Positions 54,529 to 62,447 of a stretch of 64,000 nt of DNA are shown in pieces. Under the pieces are notes generated by a model. It was not told the DNA's origin, did not search any database, and was given only the letters and a program-made list of their open reading frames with translations. A program made the position numbers and the translations under genes. The stretch covers positions 58,087 through 122,086 of the forward strand of contig NZ_LGDY01000104.1 in the NCBI RefSeq assembly GCF_001279525.1, given 5' to 3'. Every line of letters begins with the position of its first letter. Positions within the stretch are counted from its first letter, which is position 1. The stretch is from Nocardia sp. NRRL S-836 (GTDB lineage Bacteria; Actinomycetota; Actinomycetes; Mycobacteriales; Pseudonocardiaceae).

Positions 54529-55626
54529 CGCGCCGAAGACGAGCACGAGCACGGCGACCTGGGCGATCGCCAGCCACAGTCCGATCGGCACGGTCGCGAG
54601 CGACACGGCGGCCGCGCCGGCACGCCACCGCACCGTGCCGATCCGCAGCCGGGTGCGGAAGATCACGTGACCGATGAGGAACAGCGCGGCGCCACCGCCC
54701 AGCGCGAGCGCGCCGCTGAGGTGCAGGTGCTCGGTGGCGTGCCCGATGGTCTTCTTCACGCCGACGGCCACCACGACGATGCCGAGCAGCATCGGTGCGT
54801 GCGCCCACCCGAACGCCGACAGCGCCGCACGCGCACGCTCCGGTGCGGACATCGCGGCGAGGCTGTGTTCGGCACGGGTGTCCTGCGCACGCCCGAAGTA
54901 GCACCACCACAGCTGGTAGACGAGTGCGAGACCCAGCAACGCCGCCACGACGAGCTGGAAGTTGAGCGGCAGACCGGCCGCGCCGATGCCGATCGCAATG
55001 ATCGACTCGCCGAGCGCGACGATCACGACGAGCCCGTGCCGTTCGACGAAGTGGGCCGGGCGGATGCGGAACTCGCCGTGCCGCCGGTTCACGTACGGCG
55101 AGACGACCATGAGCACCACCGCGGCCGTCCAGGCGGCCGCGCGCCACGTGCTCGGCAGGAAACCACCCGCCAGCACCAGCCCCGCCGACCCGAGGTTGAA
55201 CGGCGCCAGGCGGGCCATCGCGGCCGCGGACCCCGGCCCACCGGCTGAGATGAACAGCCCGGAGTGCACCAGGTTCACGATCAGGTAGCCGATGCCGAAC
55301 GCCGGACCGGCCGCGTCGAACGCGTTCGGGATCGCGAGTGCGATGACCAGGAACCCGCCCATGCCGACCATGAGCAGCAGCCGCCGGACGTTCGTGTCCG
55401 GCGCGACGGCGTTCGTGAGCCAGACGTACCCGAAGTACATCCAGAGGATCACGAACAGCATGATCACGACCTGGGCGAAGCCCACCGGCGACGTGTCGTC
55501 GGCGAGCGTGCCGGTCAGCTGCGTGATCGTGAAGACGAAGACCAGGTCGAAGAAGAGCTCCAGCGTCGAGACGCGGTACTCGGTCTCCTGGACCTGTTCG
55601 CGGGTTTCGGCGGACACGCGCGACAT
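54496..55626 (-). CDS. ltrA: Low temperature requirement protein A (LtrA) family membrane protein
   Basis: 376 residues with about ten hydrophobic segments. The diagnostic start VSTLELFFDLVFVFTITQLT and the middle HFVERHGLVVIVALGESIIA are the LtrA signature. The family is named from a Listeria cold-growth mutant; the transported substrate or activity is not known. It is convergent with the EamA gene and overlaps it at the 3' end. Confidence 0.95.
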   Translation of the reverse strand: MSRVSAETREQVQETEYRVSTLELFFDLVFVFTITQLTGTLADDTSPVGFAQVVIMLFVILWMYFGYVWLTNAVAPDTNVRRLLLMVGMGGFLVIALAIPNAFDAAGPAFGIGYLIVNLVHSGLFISAGGPGSAAAMARLAPFNLGSAGLVLAGGFLPSTWRAAAWTAAVVLMVVSPYVNRRHGEFRIRPAHFVERHGLVVIVALGESIIAIGIGAAGLPLNFQLVVAALLGLALVYQLWWCYFGRAQDTRAEHSLAAMSAPERARAALSAFGWAHAPMLLGIVVVAVGVKKTIGHATEHLHLSGALALGGGAALFLIGHVIFRTRLRIGTVRWRAGAAAVSLATVPIGLWLAIAQVAVLVLVFGALLAVEDKLRA

Positions 55627-55693
55627 GGTGCCACGCGCGTCCGCTTGCGACGCAGCGAATTCACCCTCGGCTGAGCTGCAGTAAGGTCGAGGT

Positions 55694-56320
55694 TCAGACG
55701 ATCAGCGGCAGCATCGAGTGCCGGCGCCTGACGACGGCGCCGTAGCGGGCGTCGATCCGCAGCCACGAGTCCGTCGCGGTCACCCGGACCTCGCCGTCCT
55801 CGCCGAGGAAACCCATGCCGGACAACGCGAACAGGCACCGCAGCGGGATCTTCACGTCCAGCCCGGACCCGGTCACCGTGAGCACGGTCTGGTCCATCAG
55901 CGACGCCGGCGGCGTGCCGTGCGGGCCGGTGTTCTCCCGCGCCACCTCGACACCCTCGTCCGCGAGCTTCGAGACGACCTCGACCGGCAACCGGTCGACC
56001 ATCAGCCAGCCGTCGGCGGGCGGCAGGGCCGAACGCCACATCAGGTCCTTGGCCGGGCCGGGATCGATGCGCTCGTCGCGCATCACCGCGAGACCGGTCA
56101 GCAGCTCCGACCCGGACACCGTGACGTCCGCCGGACTCGCCTGCCCCGCGACGGTCCGCGTGGCCAGCGTGTCGAACGGCGTCGCCACCCACGCGTCCAG
56201 CAGTTCTTCGTTGCGGTTGCGCAGACGCACGACCGTCTGCCCGTCCAGCCGCACCGCGCGCGCGGCGAACGCGCCGAGGTCGTCTCTCTCGGCCGCGTCG
56301 GCCAACACCAGCTCAGGCAC
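55694..56320 (-). CDS. Conserved actinobacterial protein of unknown function
   Basis: 208 residues from the GTG at 56320, chosen because GGAGG lies 5 bases upstream and the start overlaps the thioesterase stop by 8 bases; an ATG at 56365 is the longer option. It is a soluble alpha/beta protein. It shows VRLRNRNEELLDAWVATPFD early, the LPPADGWLMVDRLPVEVVSK block and TVLTVTGSGLDVKIPLRCLF later. I do not recognise a catalytic motif. A gene of similar size stands between aglA and the thioesterase in mycobacteria (by recollection). Confidence 0.85.
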   Translation of the reverse strand: MPELVLADAAERDDLGAFAARAVRLDGQTVVRLRNRNEELLDAWVATPFDTLATRTVAGQASPADVTVSGSELLTGLAVMRDERIDPGPAKDLMWRSALPPADGWLMVDRLPVEVVSKLADEGVEVARENTGPHGTPPASLMDQTVLTVTGSGLDVKIPLRCLFALSGMGFLGEDGEVRVTATDSWLRIDARYGAVVRRRHSMLPLIV

Positions 56321-56744
56321 CGTTTCCTCCGGCACGCCAACCCGCGAGGAAGTCGCGTTCGGCATCGGTCAGACGACGCGGGCGCGCGGTCGTCAAGTTG
56401 TAGGGGGCCATCAGCGTCTCCGCCTTGGTGACCACCGGGCTACCCGTTTCCCGGCCGCCACGCACCACGTAGTCGAGGGTGAACGCCGCGGACCTCAGCT
56501 CGCGCACCGACATCTCCACCACGATCTCCTCGCCGGTGAACACGATCGGCGCGAGGTAGTCGACCACCAGCCGCGCCACGACCATGCCCTCGGCCAGCTC
56601 CTTGACCCCGTGGCGGGCAGCCTCGGTGAACAGCAGCTCGATGCGGGCTTCTTCCAGCAATGTCACCGTGTTCGCGTGGTTGATGTGACCGAACGCATCC
56701 ATGTCCGACCACCGCGGCCGCACACCAGTGACGAAGACACCCAT
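56313..56744 (-). CDS. Hot-dog fold acyl-CoA thioesterase (YbgC/FadM type)
   Basis: 143 residues. The 4HBT block RWSDMDAFGHINHANTVTLL at 11-30 holds the catalytic Asp in the second half of SDMDAFGH. The rest forms the single hot-dog domain with VVARLVVDYLAPIVFTGEEI. It cleaves acyl-CoA thioesters. It precedes the conserved gene above with translational coupling and follows gdh by 119 bases on the same strand, as in mycobacteria. Confidence 0.92.
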   Translation of the reverse strand: MGVFVTGVRPRWSDMDAFGHINHANTVTLLEEARIELLFTEAARHGVKELAEGMVVARLVVDYLAPIVFTGEEIVVEMSVRELRSAAFTLDYVVRGGRETGSPVVTKAETLMAPYNLTTARPRRLTDAERDFLAGWRAGGNGA

Positions 56745-56812
56745 GCGGGGACCCTACCGAGCAGTCGTGCGGGGTGGGGAAAGCCCTACCCCGATTTTCC
56801 CGCGACCACGGC

Positions 56813-56848
56813 AGCGGGGCGCCGCGGACAGTGCCGCGACGCCCCGCT
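56813..56848 (-). terminator. Terminator of gdh
   Basis: The arms 56813-56827 and 56834-56848 pair at 14 of 15 positions (AGCGGGGC... with ...GCCCCGCT) around a 6-base loop, 16 bases past the gdh stop. Confidence 0.8.
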
Positions 56849-56863
56849 GTCGGGTGGTGCGCT

Positions 56864-59800
56864 CTACCGCACCATGCTGCGCACCTGACGCGCCGCGACG
56901 GAGAGCGTGGCCAGGTCCAGCTGGTGGACCCGGTTGATCTCCTCCAGGGCGCCGCGGGAACGGCCCAGCCGCGAGGCGTTGGCCTGCTCCCACTTGGTGA
57001 TCTTCTCGGCGGCCGTGTCGCCCAGGTCGCTCGCCCTCAGCACGTCGAGGGTGATGGCCCGCAACGACGAGTAGAAGTCGTCGCGCAGGGCCAGCCGGGC
57101 CAGCGCGTGCCACCGGTTGCCGCGTTCCAGGTTCGTCACCGAGTCCAGCATGTGGTCGATGTCGAGGTGGTCGGACAGCGCGAAGTACAGCTCGGCGGTC
57201 TCCCGGTGCGAACGCTCCGGGCCAATGCCACCAGCCGGGCCGATCTCGCGTTCAGCCAGCTCGGCGATCTCGGTGACGTCCAGCAGGCCGTACATGTAGA
57301 GCAGCGCGGCGACCCTGCGGGCCAGCTCCGCCGGAACGCCCTGTTCGACGTACCGGTCGGCCTTGTCCGCGACCACGGCGTACTCCTTGCCCTGCAACAG
57401 CTCCAGGGCGAACGGGCTGAGCTCCTCGACCACGCCGCGGAAGCGGTTGATCGTCGAGCCCACCGGGATCGGCTGCGGGCGGTTCGACAGCAGCCAGCGC
57501 GACGCGCGGTCCAGCAGCCGGCGGGTCTCCAGGACCATGCTGTCCTGGACCTCCGTCGCCACCACGTTGTCCAGCGCCTCGATCTCCCGCCAGATCGACG
57601 GCAGGTCGAAGACCTGGGTGACCACGGCGTACGCGCGCACCGCGTCCGTGGCCGAGGCGCTCATCTCCTCGGCGAGGCGGAACGCGAAGGAGATGCCACC
57701 GCCGTCGACGACCTCGTTGACCACGACGGTGGTGATGATCTGCCTGGCCAGCGGGTGGTTCGGGATCGCGGCGCCGAAGCGTTCGCGCAGCAGGCTCGGG
57801 AAGTAGTCCGGGAGCTTGCGGGCGAACGTGTCGATCGTCGGGATGTCGCTCTGGAGCAGCTCCTCCTTGAGGGTGAGCTTCGTGAACGCGAGGAGCGTGG
57901 CGAGCTCCGGCGAGGTCAGGCCCTCGCCGCGCTTCTCCAGCGCCTTGAACTCCGCCGCGCTCGGCAACGCCTCCAGCTCACGGTTGAGCGCGCCGCGCGC
58001 CTCCAGGTCGGCCGTGAGCCGCGCGTGCACCGACAGCATCGGCACCGCGTGCGCCCGGCTGACGCCCAGCACGTTGTTCTGCGAGTAGTTGTCCGCCAGC
58101 ACGAGCTCGCCGACCTCGTCGGTCATCTCGGCGAGGACCTCGTTGCGCTGCTGCTGCTCCACCGACCCGTCCCGGACCAGGTGGTCCAGCAGGATCTTGA
58201 TGTTGACCTCGTGGTCGGAGCAGTCGACGCCCGCGGAGTTGTCGAGCGCGTCGGTGTTGACCTTGCCGCCGGTGCGCGCGAACTCGATGCGGCCGCGCTG
58301 GGTGAGCCCCAGGTTGCCGCCCTCGCCGACGACCTTGACCCGCAGGTCGGCGCCGTTGACGCGGATCGCGTCGTTGGCCTTGTCGCCGACGTCGGCGTGT
58401 GACTCGGTGGACGCCTTGACGTAGGTGCCGATGCCGCCGTTCCACAGCAGGTCGACCGGCGCGAGCAGGACCGCCTTCTTGAGCTCCGGCGGCGACAGCT
58501 TCACCACGCCCTCCGGCAGCCCCAGCGCGACGCGGGCCTGCTCGGAGATCGGGATCGACTTCGCCGTGAGCGGGAAGACGCCGCCGCCCTCGCTGATCAG
58601 CGAACGGTCGTAGTCGTCCCACGACGAGCGCGGCACGCTGAACAGCCGCACCCGCTCGGCGAACGAGGTCGCCGCGACCGGGTTCGGGTCGATGAAGATG
58701 TGCCGGTGGTCGAACGCGGCCACGAGCCGGATGTGCTCGGACAGCATCATGCCGTTGCCGAACACGTCACCGCTCATGTCGCCGATGCCGACGACGGTGA
58801 ACTCCTCGGTCTGGGTGTCGAGGCCGAGCTCGCGGAACGAGCGCTTCACGCTCTCCCACGCGCCCTTGGCCGTGATGCCCATGGCCTTGTGGTCGTAGCC
58901 GATCGAGCCACCGGAGGCGAACGCGTCACCCAGCCAGAAGCCGTAGCTCTGGCTCACGCCGTTCGCGATGTCGGAGAACGTCGCGGTGCCCTTGTCCGCG
59001 GCCACGACCAGGTAGGTGTCGTCGCCGTCGTAGCGCACGACCTGCGGCGCGGGCACGACCTCGTTGTTGATCAGGTTGTCGGTGAGGTCGAGCAGGCCCG
59101 AGATGAACATCTTGTAGCAGGCGATGCCCTCGGACATGAAGTTCTCGCGGTCGATGCCGGGGTCGCCCGTGGGCGCGATCGGCTTCTTGACCACGAACCC
59201 GCCCTTCGCGCCGACCGGCACGATCACGGCGTTCTTCACGGCCTGCGCCTTGACCAGGCCCAGGATCTCCGTGCGGAAGTCCTCGCGGCGGTCGGACCAG
59301 CGCAGACCACCGCGCGCGACGCTGCCGAAGCGCAGGTGCACGCCCTCGACCCGCGGCGAGTACACGAAGATCTCGAACTTCGGCCGCGGCGCCGGCAGGT
59401 CCGGGATGGCCTGCGGGTCGAGCTTGACCGACAGGTACGGCCGGGCGTTGCCGTCGGCGCCGCGGAAGAAGTAGTTCGTCCGCAGCGTGGCGTTGATGAG
59501 CGCGAGCAGGCTGCGCAGGATGCGGTCGGCGTCGAGGCTCGTCACGTCGTCGATCAGCTTGCCGATCTCGACGACCATCGTCTCGGTGCGGTCGGTGCGC
59601 GTGGCCTCGTCGAGCCGCGGGTCGAACCGCGCCTCGAACAACGCGACCAGCGCGATCGCCACCGACGTGTGGCCCAGCACCGCGTCCTCGATGTAGTCCT
59701 GCGAGTACGGCGTGCCCGCCTGCCGCAGGTACTTCGTGTACGCGCGCAGCATCGCGGCCTGCTGCCAGGTGAGCCCGCCCTGCAGCACCAGCGAGTTGAA

Positions 59801-61810
59801 CCGGTCGACCTCGGCCTCACCACGCCAGACAGCGGCGAACGCGTCCTGGAACCGCACCCGCACGTGCTCCAGGTCGGCCTCGGACAGCTGGGCGAGCGCG
59901 GCCTTGTCGATGCGCAGGCCGAAGTCGTAGATCCAGCACCGCACGCCGTCCTCGCGGGCGATCTCGTACGGCCGCTCGTCGACCACGATCACGCCCATGC
60001 GCTGCAGCATCGGCAGCACGTCCGAGAGCGTGATGCCGTCGCCGGTCACGAACAGCTTGAAGCGCCGCTCCCCCGGCTCGGCGTTGTCCGGCACGTAGAA
60101 CACCATGTCGAGGTCGCCCTCGACGAGCGCCTCGATGCGCCGGTAGTCCTCCAGCCCCGTGGAGGCCGGGAAGTCCTCCTTGTAGGCCTCCGGGAACACC
60201 GCGGCGAACCGCTGGCCCTGCTCCGTGGCCGACTCGGCCCCGAGCTCGCCGTGCCCGCCGCCAACGGCCTCGACCATGCGGTCGTCCCAGCTGCGCACCG
60301 CTTCCGCGAGCTTGAGCTGGATGGCCTGCGTGTCCGGCTCAAGCGTGCGCTGCGGGTCCCTGTGCACCATGAAGTGCACCCGCGCGAGCGCCGACTCACC
60401 GACGCGTGCGCTGTACTCGAGGTTCAACCCGCCCAGCTCGGCGAGCAGCACCTCCTGCATCGCCAGCCGGCTCGTCGTCGTGTAGCGGTCACGCGGCAGG
60501 TAGACCAGGCACGAGAAGAAGCGGCCGTACGGGTCACGCCGCAGGAACAACCGCAGCCTGCGGCGTTCCGCGAGGGCGATGACACCCGTCGTCGTCTGGT
60601 AGAGCCACTCCTCGTCCACCGAGAACAGCTCGGTGCGCGGGTAGTTCTGGATCACTTCGAGCATCCGCTGGCCGGAGTACGACTGCAGCGGGAAACCGGC
60701 CCGGTGGATCACGTCGCGCACGCGGCGCTCGATCACCGGGATGTCCAGCACGTCCTCGTGCAACGCCGTGGTGCTGAAGATGCCGAGGAACCGGTGCTCC
60801 CCGGTCACGTTCCCCGCGGCGTCGAACGTCTTCACGCCCACGTAGTACGGGTACACGCTGCGGTGCACGCTGCTCTGCGCACTCGCCTGCGTCAGCACCA
60901 GCAGCTCGGGACTCAACGCCTGCGCGCCGTTGTCCGGCCCCTCGGTCAGCCGCCGCGCGGCGAGGCTGTCCTGGCGCAACACCCCCAGCCCGCTCGCGAG
61001 CACCGCGCGCAACGCCGGGTCGTTGTCCTCCTCGACCAGCTCGTACTGCCGGTAGCCCATGAACGTGAAATGCCCGTCCGCGAGCCACCGCAGGAGCTTC
61101 GCGGCATCCGCGCACGCCTCGTTGGACGTGTCCTTCTCCAGCTCGTCGGCCAGCTGCAACGCCGTCGACGCCATCCGGTCGGTGTCCTCGACGACCTCGC
61201 GGACGTCGGTCAGCACCGACAACAGCCGCGACTCCAGCTCCCGCGCCCGATCGGCGTCGGTGAGGAGGTCGACCTCGATGTTCATCCACGACTCGGCGAG
61301 CGCGTCCGCGGGCGGATCGGCCGGATCCGCGGTCGGCAGCACCTCCAGGCGCTCACCGGTCACCGGGTCACGGCGCACCACCACGATCGGGTGCACCACC
61401 CGCTGCACCTGCACACCACCGCGGGTGAGCTCGGACGCGACCGAATCCACCAGGTACGGCATGTCGTCCGTCACGACCTGGACCACGGTGACAGGACACT
61501 GCCACCCGTCCTGCGACCGTGTCGGGTTGAGAATGCGCACCGCGGCCCGGCCGGGCACACGGCTCTCGGCCAGCTGGTAGTTCGACCGCACCGCACCGAC
61601 CAGGTCCACCGGGTCGTCGTCGTTGACTTCCTCGGCGGGCACATGGCGGTAGAAAAGGCGGATCAGATCAGCGAGTTCGGGGGCATTGGCGGCGGCCCGT
61701 TCGATCAGCTCGTCACGGACCTGCTCAGGACTGGCCGGTCGACTCCCGCCATCCGCGGTACTCACCGCGGAGACGTCGTCGGTTCGGGTCGGGGCTCCAG
61801 TCGAGGTCAT
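56864..61810 (-). CDS. gdh: NAD-dependent glutamate dehydrogenase, large (about 180 kDa) class
   Basis: 1648 residues, typical of the 180-kDa class. The N-terminal half holds ACT-like and PAS-like regulatory segments (SYSGQRMLEVIQNYPRTELF block). The catalytic core lies roughly at 770-1250: FGSVARGGLRWSDRREDFRT, the substrate Lys in VGAKGGFVVKK near 866-875, and GDMSGDVFGNGM for NAD binding. A helical C-terminal domain follows. It deaminates glutamate to 2-oxoglutarate. In mycobacteria this enzyme is controlled by the FHA protein GarA, which is known for the family and not visible here. Confidence 0.97.
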   Translation of the reverse strand: MTSTGAPTRTDDVSAVSTADGGSRPASPEQVRDELIERAAANAPELADLIRLFYRHVPAEEVNDDDPVDLVGAVRSNYQLAESRVPGRAAVRILNPTRSQDGWQCPVTVVQVVTDDMPYLVDSVASELTRGGVQVQRVVHPIVVVRRDPVTGERLEVLPTADPADPPADALAESWMNIEVDLLTDADRARELESRLLSVLTDVREVVEDTDRMASTALQLADELEKDTSNEACADAAKLLRWLADGHFTFMGYRQYELVEEDNDPALRAVLASGLGVLRQDSLAARRLTEGPDNGAQALSPELLVLTQASAQSSVHRSVYPYYVGVKTFDAAGNVTGEHRFLGIFSTTALHEDVLDIPVIERRVRDVIHRAGFPLQSYSGQRMLEVIQNYPRTELFSVDEEWLYQTTTGVIALAERRRLRLFLRRDPYGRFFSCLVYLPRDRYTTTSRLAMQEVLLAELGGLNLEYSARVGESALARVHFMVHRDPQRTLEPDTQAIQLKLAEAVRSWDDRMVEAVGGGHGELGAESATEQGQRFAAVFPEAYKEDFPASTGLEDYRRIEALVEGDLDMVFYVPDNAEPGERRFKLFVTGDGITLSDVLPMLQRMGVIVVDERPYEIAREDGVRCWIYDFGLRIDKAALAQLSEADLEHVRVRFQDAFAAVWRGEAEVDRFNSLVLQGGLTWQQAAMLRAYTKYLRQAGTPYSQDYIEDAVLGHTSVAIALVALFEARFDPRLDEATRTDRTETMVVEIGKLIDDVTSLDADRILRSLLALINATLRTNYFFRGADGNARPYLSVKLDPQAIPDLPAPRPKFEIFVYSPRVEGVHLRFGSVARGGLRWSDRREDFRTEILGLVKAQAVKNAVIVPVGAKGGFVVKKPIAPTGDPGIDRENFMSEGIACYKMFISGLLDLTDNLINNEVVPAPQVVRYDGDDTYLVVAADKGTATFSDIANGVSQSYGFWLGDAFASGGSIGYDHKAMGITAKGAWESVKRSFRELGLDTQTEEFTVVGIGDMSGDVFGNGMMLSEHIRLVAAFDHRHIFIDPNPVAATSFAERVRLFSVPRSSWDDYDRSLISEGGGVFPLTAKSIPISEQARVALGLPEGVVKLSPPELKKAVLLAPVDLLWNGGIGTYVKASTESHADVGDKANDAIRVNGADLRVKVVGEGGNLGLTQRGRIEFARTGGKVNTDALDNSAGVDCSDHEVNIKILLDHLVRDGSVEQQQRNEVLAEMTDEVGELVLADNYSQNNVLGVSRAHAVPMLSVHARLTADLEARGALNRELEALPSAAEFKALEKRGEGLTSPELATLLAFTKLTLKEELLQSDIPTIDTFARKLPDYFPSLLRERFGAAIPNHPLARQIITTVVVNEVVDGGGISFAFRLAEEMSASATDAVRAYAVVTQVFDLPSIWREIEALDNVVATEVQDSMVLETRRLLDRASRWLLSNRPQPIPVGSTINRFRGVVEELSPFALELLQGKEYAVVADKADRYVEQGVPAELARRVAALLYMYGLLDVTEIAELAEREIGPAGGIGPERSHRETAELYFALSDHLDIDHMLDSVTNLERGNRWHALARLALRDDFYSSLRAITLDVLRASDLGDTAAEKITKWEQANASRLGRSRGALEEINRVHQLDLATLSVAARQVRSMVR

Positions 61811-62447
61811 CTTCAGGCGACTCCACGCTATCCGGCACCTCTGTGTACCGGGTCCGCCTCCACCCTAGATGGGGTGTGAGCCGTCACCGGCAACGGGAGG
61901 GGCACTGACAAACCACTGAATCGAGGGCTGAATCGAGTCATATCACCAGTCGCGCCAAGGCATTCCGCATCGTGGACGCAATCCCGGAAAACGCCGCACG
62001 CGACAAGCGCCACACACCTCCCGTCCTCATCTCGCTGCACGGCCCCCACGATCGAGATCGCGGGCCCGTCCGGCCACATCGCACTGCCGAACAACACGTG
62101 ACTTTCGCGGCCCTTCGGCGACACCCCGTCGATCCGGTGGGGTGCCGCGCCTCGGGTCGTGTCCGCGCTGCTCGCCTCTGCGCTGACCGGCCCAGAACGT
62201 GGCCAGCGCAGTACTTGGCCAGTGCGGTACTTGGCCAGCGCAGCACTTGGTCCGCTCTGTACTTGGCCAGCCCAGTACTCGACCGGCCTGACACTTGGCC
62301 GGTTCGGAACTTGGCCGTTCAGCGTCGGCCGGCTCCACACCGGTCGCGTGTGGACCGGCCGTCTCCGCACCGGTCTTCGTCCGCACCGGACACCGCGGCG
62401 CGATCTTCTCGTGCCGGTCCGGCCGTGCTCGGGTTAGTTGTCTCCGG
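61811..62447. other. Intergenic region with tandem repeats upstream of gdh
   Basis: About 640 bases between the gdh start and the end of the last gene. The gdh promoter should be in the first 150 bases. The rest contains the 16-nt array at 62195-62322 and Thr/Pro/Arg-rich open frames that do not look real. Confidence 0.6.
62195..62322. repeat. Eight tandem copies of a degenerate 16-nt unit
   Basis: Units of the type GTACTTGGCCAGTGCG follow each other without gaps at 62195, 62211, 62227, 62243, 62259, 62275, 62291 and 62307. The core ACTTGGCC is kept in five of eight. The unit is not a codon multiple, so the array is not coding. The same 16-nt period occurs at 8684-8862 with a different sequence. 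Confidence 0.85.
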
